A stretch of DNA of 64,000 bases from assembly GCF_004362825.1 (NCBI RefSeq), contig NZ_SNXZ01000002.1, forward strand, positions 310,001 to 374,000, in the 5' to 3' direction. The notes below the pieces were generated by a model. It was not told the DNA's origin and did no database searches. It was given only the letters and a program-made list of their open reading frames with translations. The position numbers and the translations under genes are program-made. This DNA comes from Labedaea rhizosphaerae. GTDB taxonomy: Bacteria; Actinomycetota; Actinomycetes; Mycobacteriales; Pseudonocardiaceae. The number at the start of each line of letters is the position of its first letter. Within the stretch, counting starts at the first letter, position 1. Positions 49,201-55,624 of this stretch are shown piece after piece.

Positions 49201-50801
49201 GGGCGATCGGTGCGGCTCTCCACCCGGGACAGCACTTCACCGGCCCGCAACGCGGTCACGACCTCGCCATCCACAGTGGAGCCGTACACAGTGGAGGTGG
49301 CGAGCATCCTGCGGTGCCCGAACACCTTCCGGCCGGTCTGCAGGGTGTAGGCGACGTCGGCGAGCCGGTCGGCGCCGGTGGCGAGGTGCTCGGCGAGCCG
49401 GTCGGTCTGCGCGTCGGCGGCCTGCTCGCTGCGGGCCGACCAGATCAGCAGCTCGGGTCGTGGCGACGGCTCCGGCCGCGACGCACGCGGCGGCTCCTCG
49501 ACCACGACGTGGGCGTTGGTGCCACCGATGCCGAACGAGCTCACCCCGGCCCGGCGGACGTGATCCTCGCTCCGGGGCCACGGGGTCAGCTCGGTGACCA
49601 CCTCGAGCTGGGCATCGCCGGCCGCGAGCTGGCGGTTGGGCGTGCCGAAGTTGCGGGTCGGCGGGATCTCCTCGTTGCCGAGCGAGAGCACTGCCTTGAT
49701 CAGGTTGGTCACGCCCGCGGCCCGGTCGAGGTGCCCGACGTTGGTCTTGACCGAGCCGATCTTGACGGACTGGTGCTGGAACACCTGGTGCAGCGCGGCG
49801 ATCTCCACCGCGTCGCCCAGAGCGGTGCCGGTGCCGTGAGCTTCGACGTAGTCGATGTCGGCCGGGGTGAGGTCGGCCGAGGCCAGCGCCTCGGCGATCA
49901 CGCCGGCCTGGCCGTGCACGCCGGGCGCGGTGAAGCCGACCTTGCGCCCGCCGTCGTTGTTGACCGCCCAGCCGCGGATCACCGCGTGGATCCGGTCGCC
50001 GTCGGCCAGCGCGTCCTCCAGGCGCCGCAAGGCGACCACGCCGACGCCGCTGCCCATCGGCGCGCCAAGGCCGGCCTCGTCGAACGCGCGGCACTCGGCG
50101 TCGGGCGGCGTGATCCCGCCGGGCTGGTACAGGTAGCCGACCTTGTTGGGCACGGAGATGGCCACGCCGCCGGCCAGGGCGACATCGCACTCGAAGTTGG
50201 CGAGGCTGGTCGCCGCCGCGCACACCGCGACCAGGGAGGTCGAGCAGTAGCTCTGCACGGAGTAGCTGGGGCCGGTGAGGCCGAGCGCGTGCGCCACCCG
50301 CGTAGTGAGCGAGTCCTTGTCGTTGGCCAGCCCGACCGCGAGCTCCCCCATCGACGAGACGATCCCGCTCGGCATGAGGTTGTTCTGCATGTACGAGCTC
50401 CAGGCGCTGCCCGCGAACACGCCGATCGCCCCCTCGAACCGCGCCGGGTCGCAGCCCGCCTCCTCCAGCGCCGCCCAGCTGTGCTCGAGGAACAGCCGCT
50501 GCTGCGGGTCGAGGATCTGCGCTTCCTTCGGGCTCACCCCGAAGAACTCCGCGTCGAAGTCCTCGATGCCGTCGAGGACCGGGTTCGCCTTGACGTAGCT
50601 CGGGTCCGACAGCAGCTCCTCCGACACCCCCGCCGCGCGCAGCTGCTCGTCGGTGAACCGGGTGACGCCGGACCTGCCGTCCCGGATGGTGGACCACAGG
50701 TGCGCCACGTCCGGTGCTCCTGGGAACCTTCCGGACATGCCGACGATCGCGATGCAGCTGCCCTCGCCGTCGGTCTGCTCGGTGTCGATGTCGTCGGTCA
50801 C
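37239..50801 (-). CDS. polyketide synthase with three KS-AT-KR-ACP modules
   Basis: A ~4520-residue protein. The GTG at 50801 is preferred over an upstream GTG at 50819 because AGGG lies before it and it follows the stop of the upstream PKS by 1 nt. Module 1 has KS (Cys near residue 186, 'SYCSTSLVA'), AT (GYSVGE near 646; HAFH near 755), KR (NADPH loop near 1125; Tyr near 1280) and ACP (GGNSL near 1418). Module 2 has KS Cys ~1650, GYSLGE ~2113, KR ~2607, ACP ~2913. Module 3 has KS Cys ~3145, GYSLGE ~3607, KR ~4124, ACP ~4442. HAFH suggests malonyl-type ATs. All KRs keep S-Y-N. None has DH, ER or TE. The N-terminus is acidic and short, and the C-terminus is very basic, which may serve docking. 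Confidence 0.93.
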   Translation of the reverse strand: MTDDIDTEQTDGEGSCIAIVGMSGRFPGAPDVAHLWSTIRDGRSGVTRFTDEQLRAAGVSEELLSDPSYVKANPVLDGIEDFDAEFFGVSPKEAQILDPQQRLFLEHSWAALEEAGCDPARFEGAIGVFAGSAWSSYMQNNLMPSGIVSSMGELAVGLANDKDSLTTRVAHALGLTGPSYSVQSYCSTSLVAVCAAATSLANFECDVALAGGVAISVPNKVGYLYQPGGITPPDAECRAFDEAGLGAPMGSGVGVVALRRLEDALADGDRIHAVIRGWAVNNDGGRKVGFTAPGVHGQAGVIAEALASADLTPADIDYVEAHGTGTALGDAVEIAALHQVFQHQSVKIGSVKTNVGHLDRAAGVTNLIKAVLSLGNEEIPPTRNFGTPNRQLAAGDAQLEVVTELTPWPRSEDHVRRAGVSSFGIGGTNAHVVVEEPPRASRPEPSPRPELLIWSARSEQAADAQTDRLAEHLATGADRLADVAYTLQTGRKVFGHRRMLATSTVYGSTVDGEVVTALRAGEVLSRVESRTDRPVAMLIAGTGEQYPGMAADLYATEPVFRAVLDECRAVLVDRLDGLDPLAEMLGERGQGGGLAALLGRDPSGERATPKAEQTDRLQPAMFAVQYALAKLLESWGVVPSVLAGYSVGEYVAACLSGVLSLPDALALVAYRAQLINELPAGEMAAVPLSEQDTRARLVPGLDIAAVNGPALTVVAGEPGAMARFADALDIDVIPCRRLATTHAFHSAMLAPVKQRLTDWVRANVTLNAPRIPYLSNVSGTLATAEQVSDPAYWAEHMCAPVRFHDVLGELLRDQDVAVLELGPGQSLGVMARGHEGCGRDRWPLIVPTLPAENDRRPASVLLAEAAGRLWLAGVPVDWTGYQQGRPVAKVSLPTYPFERQRYWIDAPAQRAGVTPAAVPAEPVRPAAHVDLMRPEWTQRPLGEQLAEVARCVLVGGDEAVAGALADALTAAGVEVRRTVATEVVNDGATVLDLRLLVPDPSTVDAETAVRDAAALLNAWGGAAGNSRIVLVTRGGHAVTGDETPEPAAAAVAVLPVVAGQEYLNLDCRVIDLDETTDAVAVLAAEVRQVSEDVLAAYRSGRRLVREFVVADAEPAGTAPAVVEGGTYLITGGLGDVGLLLAEHLAQAGAGRLVLTSRGGVPDGAGDRRSDGVARLREYGVEVLTPAVDVTDLDAMRALLAEVAAGGRIDGVVHAAAVTGQNSFAVLRDVDAAGVRQHFGAKVDGARVLETVLGELAEPPRFCVLFSSTSSILGGLAFGSYAAANAALTAIAERNHDRGWVAACWDTWSITLEQVQGAVGAAMVQHSMSTEEGMAAFDRMVATPRPVWVVAAGGLTDRLPTAATAMDLPSGGQRFPRPELPNPYTAPLTATERALAELWTDVLGIEPIGTRDAFFDLGGNSLLGLQMLTLVKKRFGVSVPSVTLFEAPTVHALAASLDEQGATAPASPARITAIPRQAPDEDRRIAIVGMAGRFPGASDVDTFWQNICAGVESISRFTPEELRATGVPEEQLADPAYVPARPILDDVRSFDAAFFGMNPRMAAMTDPQQRIFLEVCWEALEHAGYAAPEGRGRVGVYGGSNISTYLLANPDVLTSGDFSVYEVIMGNDKDALTTQVSYLMDLYGPSVAVQTFCSTSLVATHMAVQALRNGECELAMAGGVSVQVPDKAGHVYEPGGMASPDGHVRTFDAQARGSMFGDGASVVVLKRLSDAVRDGDYIHAVIRGSAMNNDGALKVGYTAPSVVGQSRVVADALADAGVTGSEVSYVECHGTATELGDPIEIVALTKAFGDTEDKQFCRVGSVKTNVGHLDRAAGTTGLIKTALSLRNDAIPPTLHYTAPNPKIDFANSPFFVNTELSPFPEGKPPIAGVSSLGMGGTNVHVVLEKAPERAPVVESDPDAARRFHVLPVSARTERAVEQHCRRLGAHLETVTDATRLRDVAFSLQAGRQRFDHRRALLTDDLATAATELGSLENVLARHDSAKGRPVAFVFAGVGEQYPGMVRELYRREPAFAAALDDCLGLLGDAADFADLLTGVRGGQVDLAALLGRSSAPADERTAALERTEVVQPALFAVEYAVARTLLAWGLRPQVMLGYSLGEYVAACLAGVLSLEDAIKLVAHRARLIDALPGGGMLAVSATVEALAGFDLADRGIDVAAINGPQVTVVAGPHEALAELTDLLHDNDIVARPLSTTHAFHSRMLEPVAAELTAWVRDNISLNAPKIPYISNVTGTRITAEQAGNPAYWARHMCQTVRFGDAVATLLAEPELAIVEIGPGQSLGALVRGADCPPERWPLIQATLPAVGDQRPDDQVLTDALARLWLTGVDVDWNAYHDGTRPYRVPLPTYPFQRQQYWLKSTGGGESTGRVEISVTGLVEEPSGPHVEVLTPRWTPEPIDGEPAEVPLCLVIPDAGGIGDQLVELLRSQDVDARLVGSTDFPAAAAEHAIEGQTTVVDLRLLDHPDSDVDGRETVRPVAAVMDAWASRSDSARVLVVTRGGHAVRASEVPVVAQTAPGIMAAVANLEYLNLDCATVDLDDRATVAESAAALAAEVRRPAATGDVLVAHRDGVRHARTFQPEAHGLAPIAVREGGTYLITGGLGDIGLLLAGHLAEAGAARLVLTSRAGLPDDATGKRADIVAGLRARGVEVDVPAVDVTDEDAMRALIDGVIAERGRLDGVVHLAAITDPGTFRAVRDVDDEAVRLHFGAKVAGARVLETVLGGLPAEQAPEFCLLFSSTSSVLGGITFSCYATSNAALTAIGQRNHDRFVAGELATCWIASSWDTWAVTLDKIKVGAVQEKHSMSPQEALAAFDTILADPGPWLVVAAGGLDGRLPKASSIADVVLTGERFPRPSLPNSYAPAATDTEKALADLWSHLLGVEPVGVKDAFFDLGGNSLLGLQMLSLVKKRFGVSVPAVTLFEAPNVQALAKILDGEGATDKEAVPAPRAERPAVTTEVTDDDRIAIVGMAGRFPGASDVDTFWQNICAGVESISRFTPEELRAAGVPEEQLSDPAYVPARPVLDDVQSFDAAFFGISPRMASVTDPQQRIFLEVCWEALEQAGYVAPEGRGRVGVFGGSNISTYLFRNPDTMVSGEFSSYEVIMGNDKDALTTQVSYLLDLSGPSVAVQTFCSTSLVATHMAVRSLRHGECEMALAGGVSVHVPDRAGHVFEPGGMASPDGHVRTFDAQARGSMFGDGAAVVALKRLSDAVRDGDYIHAVIRGSAMNNDGALKVGYTAPSVVGQSRVVVDALADAGVSGSDVSYVECHGTATELGDPIEVAALTRAFGDTEDKQFCRVGSVKTNVGHLDRAAGATGLIKTALAVRENMIPPTLHYTEPNPQIDFENSPFYVNTELSPFPEGKAPIAGVSSLGMGGTNAHVVVEKAPERPAVVESDPDAARRFHVLPVSARTEAAATQACERLGSHLAGTVDAFPLADVAYTLQVGRKLFEHRRVLVADATAAAATAFADGQVLGRADATTERPVAFVFSGVGEQYPGMVRELYRREPAFAAVLDECLGLLSESADFADLLTGARGGGPDLAALLGRATTVDERGKTLERTEVVQPALFAVEFALARTLMAWGVRPRVMLGYSLGEYVAACLAGVLSLPDALKLVAHRAKLIDALPGGAMVAVGLTPGQLVSYGLVDRGIDIAAVNGPQATVLAGPAEALDVLVELLRSREIPARPLQTTHAFHSRMLAPVADELTTWVRQNVSLNPPRIPYISNTTGAQITAGEATDPAYWARHMCQTVQFGAAVEALLAEPGMAIVEVGPGQSLGALIRGAGCPREQWPLIQATLPAANDQRPDDQALTDALARLWLTGVAVDWKAYHEGNRRCRVPLPTYRFQRQRYWREGPALSLAALTGTAPVAEENPLDVVARLPKLPEQQWLHLPVWRQTAAPAAAEQQPGSWLVYAADGFATDIVAGLRSRTDATVTEVRAGDAFAVTATGYTIRPGNVDDTLALLRELRASGTALERVLHLWTVDATGDDAVHGGLHTLVALARAAGELGLDGWSLDVVTTGAEQVLPGDPVNPHAATATGPALVIPMEFPSVRSRLVDVDRGAKAVGALVAELARPATERIVALRHGRRWVPGYESTDAPADPGTDVLRDGGVYLITGGLGGIGLAMAQRLATDHHAKLVLFGRTGIDGVGARAQERAAAIQRLRDAGAEIEVVTGDVADPADVRQAVSVAQQRFGALHGVLHAAGLPGMGLIQLKNPDELDPVLAPKVAGTLAITEALGVGTAEEVELDFLVLFSSITAATGGGPGQVDYCAANAFMDAYAHELAEDGRRVVSVDWGEWQWNAWEEGLSGYADSLQEFLRDNRKRIGLEFDEGWRSLLRALAAGEPRVVVSTQDFETVVGFSAHFTLEAVATQAMAAAGGERHPRPELMTPYQEPSGRAEERIAELWCQSLHLEQVGVLDNFFELGGNSLLGVNIVATVRAEFGLDELPPHVLYEAPTVAALAKVVEAGNDRTDSTAKPADEGRSLVRAQLRRSGLEAAARRRGR
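39240..46350. repeat. duplicated KS-AT regions of modules 2 and 3
   Basis: The KS-AT halves of modules 2 (about 43700-46350) and 3 (about 39240-41870) run nearly parallel at a period of about 4.49 kb. Examples: the stretch with 'TFWQNICAGVESISRFTPEE' codes at about 46280 and 41790, and 'FCRVGSVKTNVGHLDRAAG' at about 45360 and 40870. The KR-ACP halves do not follow: module 2 KR resembles module 1, while module 3 KR is of another type. This looks like duplication followed by domain exchange. Confidence 0.8.
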
Positions 50802-50802
50802 G

Positions 50803-53800
50803 TCATCCCTCGTTTCCACGGTTCGCGCGGGCGCGCCTGCGCCGCTGGCCTCGCGCGGAACTGATTGCGACTACGTCTTGCGGGGTGCTCGCGCCGGTGC
50901 CGGCGGCGGGCCGGACCGCGGCGGCGAACTGCGCCACGGTCGGGTGTTCGAACAGCACGGCGGGCGCGATGGTGGTGTCGAGTTGCTTCTCGACGGCCAG
51001 CACCATGGCCATGCCGACCAGGGAGTTGCCGCCCAGGTCGAAGAACGGGTCGTTGACGCCTACCTGCTCGATGCCCAGGTAGGCCTGCCACACCTCGGCG
51101 ATCGCGCGTTCGGTGTCGTTGCGGGGCGCCACGAACTCGGTCCGCAGCCGCGGCCGGGGGAAGCGTTCCCCGGCCGGCGCGACCACGCTGGCCTCGACCA
51201 ACGAGTCGAGATCACCCAGCGCGGACCACTCCCGCAGCGAGTCCGCAATGGACTGTCGCAGTGCCAGCACGTTGCCGTCACCGCGGCGCACCGCACGGTC
51301 GAGCAACGCACACCCGCCATTGTCGGTGAAGCCGTACTTGCGGCGGTAGGCCCCCGCACGCTCAGCAAGTTCGCTGGCACTACCTGACAGCGCGGACTGC
51401 CAGGCGTCGTGCAGCCACGGTCCCCATGCAACGGTGACCACTGTGGACGTTCCGGCGGCCGCCAGCGCAGCGCCGTAGCTGTCCAGCACGGTGTTCGCCG
51501 CGCAGTAGTCACCCTCGCCGATACCACCGAACGCGGTGACGGCGGACGAGTAGAGCACCAGCAGTTCCGGGCGTTGCTCGGCCGGGGTGTCCGGACCGAA
51601 CAACTCGGCCAGCGGCCCCATCGCGGCGATCTTCGGGGCCAGCACGGCCCGTGTCCCCGCCGCGGTCTGCCGTTGCACCATTCCGGACGACGGCAGCCCG
51701 GCGGCGTGCACGATCCCGTGCAGCGCACCGAAATGCGCCCGGCAGTCGTGCAGCGCGGCTCGCAGCTGGTCCGGCTTTCCCGCATCGGCGGCCAGGAGCA
51801 GGACCTCGACGCCTGCGGCTTCCAGCTCGGCGACGTCGGTCAGGGTGTGGGCGGCGGGGCTGTCGGGCTCCGGCACGCGGTCGCGAAGGATCGGGCTACG
51901 CCCGACCAAGGCCAGCTTGCGCACCCCCGCCCGCGCCAAGTGCTTCGCGAGCGTCATCCCGAGCCCCCGCGTGCCACCGGTGATCAGGTAGACGCCGTCG
52001 GTCCGCCACGGCGACTGCTCGTCCGTTGTGGACGGTTCCGGCTCGACCCACTCCTGCGACCACCGCCGGCCCCGGCGCCATGCGGCCAGGCCGTCCTGTT
52101 CGGGACGCTGCAGCTCGTACCGCAGTGCTTCGGCCAGCGCGGCGGGCTGTTGCTCGTCGATGTCGGCGCCACGCCAGTCGACCGCCGCGTACTCGCGGCG
52201 CACCGTACGGCCGAGCCCGTGCACGACCGACTGCTGCGGAGCGAGCGCGTCGCCGCCGAGGACCTCCACGGCGGATCGGCTCACGGTGAGCAGCCGCACC
52301 GGTTTGCGGGTCAGCCGTTCGCCGAGCGCCTGCACGGTGTGCAGCAGGTGGTCGTAGCCGTGCTCGATCGCCGACGTCAGCTCCGCATCGGTCGCGTACA
52401 CCGGCGTTTCCTGCGCGGCACGCAGACCCCACAGGTACGCGACGTGCACCGGCGCCTCGTCGTCGGCCGTCAGCCCCGCGAACACCTCCTGGTAGTGCGC
52501 CGGGACGGCCGGGTCTATCACGACCCGCCGACCGTCCCGGCGCAGCTCGGTACCCGGCACGACCTCCAGCACCGGGATCCCAGATGCCTCAGCGAGATCC
52601 GCGAGCGCGGTGCCGATGCCGTCCTGGTCGGCGAACACCACGAGCGGTCCCGTGAACGGTTCGGCGCCACCGGGCCGGACGGTGTCGCGCCGCCACGACG
52701 GCACGTAGTAACGGTCCTGCGGCTGCCCGAGTTGCTGGGCGGCAAGCGAACCGGGGATCACCAACGGCGTCTGCTGGGTGGCGTCCGGCCAGAACCGGGT
52801 GCGCTGGAACGGGTAGGTCGGCAGCGACAACAGCTGTGCGCCGTCCCGGCCCGCCGTCCAGTCGACCGCGACCCCGCGCTCCCACAACCGGGCCCGCACC
52901 GCGGCGAGCGCGGTGGGCACATCCGCGTCGGATGCACCACGCATCCCGGTCCAGGCCGAGGGCAGCGTGCCGAACACACCCACCGCCGCGGCGGCGTCGA
53001 GGTTCTGCCGCACCAGGCCGCCGAGCGTCTGCCCGGCACCCAGCTCGACGAACACGTCGACGCCCTGCTCGACGCAGTGCCGGACCCCGTCGGCGAAGCG
53101 CACCGGCCGCACCAGGTGCTCGGCCCAGTAGGCGCTGCTCGTCGCCTCGTCGGCGGTGAGGGTGGTGCCGGTGCTGTTCGACACGATCGTGGTCGTCGGC
53201 GCGTGCTTGTCGACCTTGTCCAGCACGGCGGTCAGCTCGTCGCGGGCCGGCGCCAGCAACGACGAGTGGAACGCGTGGGCCGAACGCAGCGGCCGGTTGG
53301 CGATGCCGTCGGCGGTCAGCCGGGCGGCGGCCGCGGCCACCGGCTCGGCGGCGCCGCTGAGCACGGTCATCGCGGGACCGTTGAGCGCGGCCACCTCCAC
53401 ACCGTCCACATCGGACAAGGCGGCGCGCACCCGGGTCGCGTCCGCGGCGGCCGCCAGCATCTGCCCGGCCGGCGCGGCGGCGATCAGCCGGGCCCGCTCT
53501 CCGATCACGTACAGGGCGTCCGCGAGGCTGAACACGCCGGCCACGCACGCGGCGACGTACTCGCCGAGGCTGTACCCGACCAGCAGGTCCGGGCGCACGC
53601 CCCAGTGCGCGAACAATTTCGCGAGCGCGTACTCGACGGTGAACAGGAACGGGTGCGCGAGCACGGCGTCGTCGAGCTCGTCGGGGTTCGCCTTGCCGGT
53701 GCCGTCTCCGCGACCGAGCAGGGTGGCGAGGTCGTCGGCGGGCCGGTCGGCATCGTCCGGTGCCGGGAACAACAGCGGCCGCAGGTCCACCCCGCAGGAC

Positions 53801-55584
53801 TGCTCGGCCAGCGCGACGCACTCGTCGATCGCCGCGGCGTAGACCGGCTCGGACCGGTAGAGCTCGCGCCCGAGGCCGCGGTACTGGTCGCCGGTGCCCG
53901 GCAGCAGGAACGCCACGCGGGGCCGGCGCTTGGCCGTGACCGGCGTGACGTGCTCGGCCGAGGCGGCGAGCTGGGCCAGTGCGTCAGCCCGGTCGGTGCA
54001 CGTGACCGCGTGCCGCACGGCCATGTCGGGGCGGCCGGTGAGCAGCGTGTGCTCGACGTCGGCGAGGTCGGCCTCCGGGTGCGCCTCGAGCCACTCGGTG
54101 AGCGCCGTGACCCGCGCCTTCAGCGCGGGCGCGCTGGCCGCGGAAACCCCCAGCACGTAAGGACCTTCGTGGCCCGCGGCGGGCTGCGGCCGCGGCGCGG
54201 TCTCCAGCACGACGTGGGCGTTGGTGCCGGACCAGCCGAACGAGCTGACCCCCGCGACGACCGGCTGGTCGTCCTCAGTGGACAGCCGGACCGGATCGGT
54301 GACCGGGCGGACCGTGCCGTCGCCGGGGATCGCGTCGGCGGGCTCGGCGTAGTTGCGGTTGGCGGGCACCTCGCCGTGCTGGAGCACCATGATCGTCTTG
54401 ACCAGCCCGGCCATGCCCGCCGCGGACTGGGTGTGGCCGATCGCCGACTTGATCGCGCCGATGTGCACCGGCCGGTCGGCCGGGCGCCGGCCGAACACGT
54501 CGTGCAGGGCGGCGAGCTCGATCGCGTCACCGAGGCGGGTGCCGGACCCGTGCGCCTCGACGTAGGCGACGTCCTCGGGCCGCACGCCGGCGTCGGCCAG
54601 GGCGCTGGTGATCACGTCGACCTGGGCCGAGCGGTTGGGCGCGGTGAGCCCGTTGCTGCGGCCGTCCTGGTTGACCGCGCTGCCCCGCAGCACGGCGTGG
54701 ATGCGGCGACGGTTGCGCAGCGCCGAGGACAGCCGCTCGAGCACCACGACCCCGCCGCCCTCGCCGAGCACGTAACCGTCGGCGGACTGGTCGAAGGTCT
54801 TGCACCGGTTGTCCGGCGCGAGCATCGAGGTCGCGCACGTCTGCACGAACGTGTCCGGCTGGATGATCAGGTACACCCCGGCGGCGACCGCGAGGTCACA
54901 ACCGCCGCTGCGCAGCGACTCGACCGCGAGGTGCACGCCGACCAGCGACGACGAGCACGCCGTGTCGACGGTCATGGCCGGCCCGCGCAGGTCGAAGTGG
55001 TAGGCGAGCCGCCCGGCCGCCACGTTGGTGGCGACGCCCTGGCCGAAGTACGGGTCGGCGAACACGCCGTTGCCCATCCGCTCGATCTCCAGCCGGCCGT
55101 ACTGGCCGCTGTCCATCAGGCCGACCATCACGCCGGTGCGGCTGCCGGCCAGCCGCGACGGCGGCGTGCCCGCGTCCTCGAAGGCCTCCCACACCAGCTC
55201 CATCAGCAGCCGCTGCTGCGGGTCGGTGCGCAGTGCCTCGAGCGGCGAGAGGCCGAACAGCTCCGCATCCCACCCGGCGATGTCGCCCGTGAGGAAGGCG
55301 CCCTGCTTGGTATAGGTGGTGCCGACCGAGCGCCGGTCCGGGTTGTAGTAGTCCTCGGCGTTCCACCGCTCCGGCGGGACCTCCGCCACCGGGTCGCGGC
55401 CGGTGACCAGCAGGTCCCAGAAGGCGTCGGTGGTGTCGGCGCCGCCCGGGTACCTGGTGGACATGCCGACCACGGCGATCGGCTCGTGGCGTGCGGCCGT
55501 CACCTCGGCAAGACGCTGGCGCGTCTCGGCGAGGTCGACGGTCGCGCGCTTGAGGTAGTCGCGCAGCTGGTCCTCGTTCGCCAT
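50803..55584 (-). CDS. polyketide synthase, one KS-AT-KR-ACP module
   Basis: A 1593-residue protein. It begins with a coiled-coil docking helix (MANEDQLRDYLKRATVDLAE). The KS keeps Cys near 209 ('DTACSSSL'), AT has GYSLGE near 673 and HAFH near 770 (malonyl type), KR has 'LITGGTRGLG' near 1198 with Tyr near 1358, and the ACP serine lies in 'DLGGNSLVGM' near 1516. The C-terminus is very basic ('ARGQRRRRARANRGNEG'). The ATG at 55584 has GAAAGG upstream; the open frame continues but is not coding. Its KS and docking domain are of the usual actinomycete kind, but its AT and ACP match the lineage of the next protein. No DH, ER or TE. Confidence 0.93.
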   Translation of the reverse strand: MANEDQLRDYLKRATVDLAETRQRLAEVTAARHEPIAVVGMSTRYPGGADTTDAFWDLLVTGRDPVAEVPPERWNAEDYYNPDRRSVGTTYTKQGAFLTGDIAGWDAELFGLSPLEALRTDPQQRLLMELVWEAFEDAGTPPSRLAGSRTGVMVGLMDSGQYGRLEIERMGNGVFADPYFGQGVATNVAAGRLAYHFDLRGPAMTVDTACSSSLVGVHLAVESLRSGGCDLAVAAGVYLIIQPDTFVQTCATSMLAPDNRCKTFDQSADGYVLGEGGGVVVLERLSSALRNRRRIHAVLRGSAVNQDGRSNGLTAPNRSAQVDVITSALADAGVRPEDVAYVEAHGSGTRLGDAIELAALHDVFGRRPADRPVHIGAIKSAIGHTQSAAGMAGLVKTIMVLQHGEVPANRNYAEPADAIPGDGTVRPVTDPVRLSTEDDQPVVAGVSSFGWSGTNAHVVLETAPRPQPAAGHEGPYVLGVSAASAPALKARVTALTEWLEAHPEADLADVEHTLLTGRPDMAVRHAVTCTDRADALAQLAASAEHVTPVTAKRRPRVAFLLPGTGDQYRGLGRELYRSEPVYAAAIDECVALAEQSCGVDLRPLLFPAPDDADRPADDLATLLGRGDGTGKANPDELDDAVLAHPFLFTVEYALAKLFAHWGVRPDLLVGYSLGEYVAACVAGVFSLADALYVIGERARLIAAAPAGQMLAAAADATRVRAALSDVDGVEVAALNGPAMTVLSGAAEPVAAAAARLTADGIANRPLRSAHAFHSSLLAPARDELTAVLDKVDKHAPTTTIVSNSTGTTLTADEATSSAYWAEHLVRPVRFADGVRHCVEQGVDVFVELGAGQTLGGLVRQNLDAAAAVGVFGTLPSAWTGMRGASDADVPTALAAVRARLWERGVAVDWTAGRDGAQLLSLPTYPFQRTRFWPDATQQTPLVIPGSLAAQQLGQPQDRYYVPSWRRDTVRPGGAEPFTGPLVVFADQDGIGTALADLAEASGIPVLEVVPGTELRRDGRRVVIDPAVPAHYQEVFAGLTADDEAPVHVAYLWGLRAAQETPVYATDAELTSAIEHGYDHLLHTVQALGERLTRKPVRLLTVSRSAVEVLGGDALAPQQSVVHGLGRTVRREYAAVDWRGADIDEQQPAALAEALRYELQRPEQDGLAAWRRGRRWSQEWVEPEPSTTDEQSPWRTDGVYLITGGTRGLGMTLAKHLARAGVRKLALVGRSPILRDRVPEPDSPAAHTLTDVAELEAAGVEVLLLAADAGKPDQLRAALHDCRAHFGALHGIVHAAGLPSSGMVQRQTAAGTRAVLAPKIAAMGPLAELFGPDTPAEQRPELLVLYSSAVTAFGGIGEGDYCAANTVLDSYGAALAAAGTSTVVTVAWGPWLHDAWQSALSGSASELAERAGAYRRKYGFTDNGGCALLDRAVRRGDGNVLALRQSIADSLREWSALGDLDSLVEASVVAPAGERFPRPRLRTEFVAPRNDTERAIAEVWQAYLGIEQVGVNDPFFDLGGNSLVGMAMVLAVEKQLDTTIAPAVLFEHPTVAQFAAAVRPAAGTGASTPQDVVAISSARGQRRRRARANRGNEG

Positions 55585-55624
55585 GGGTCGTGCCTTTCGG
55601 GGGTAACGCGGGAGTCGGACCGGG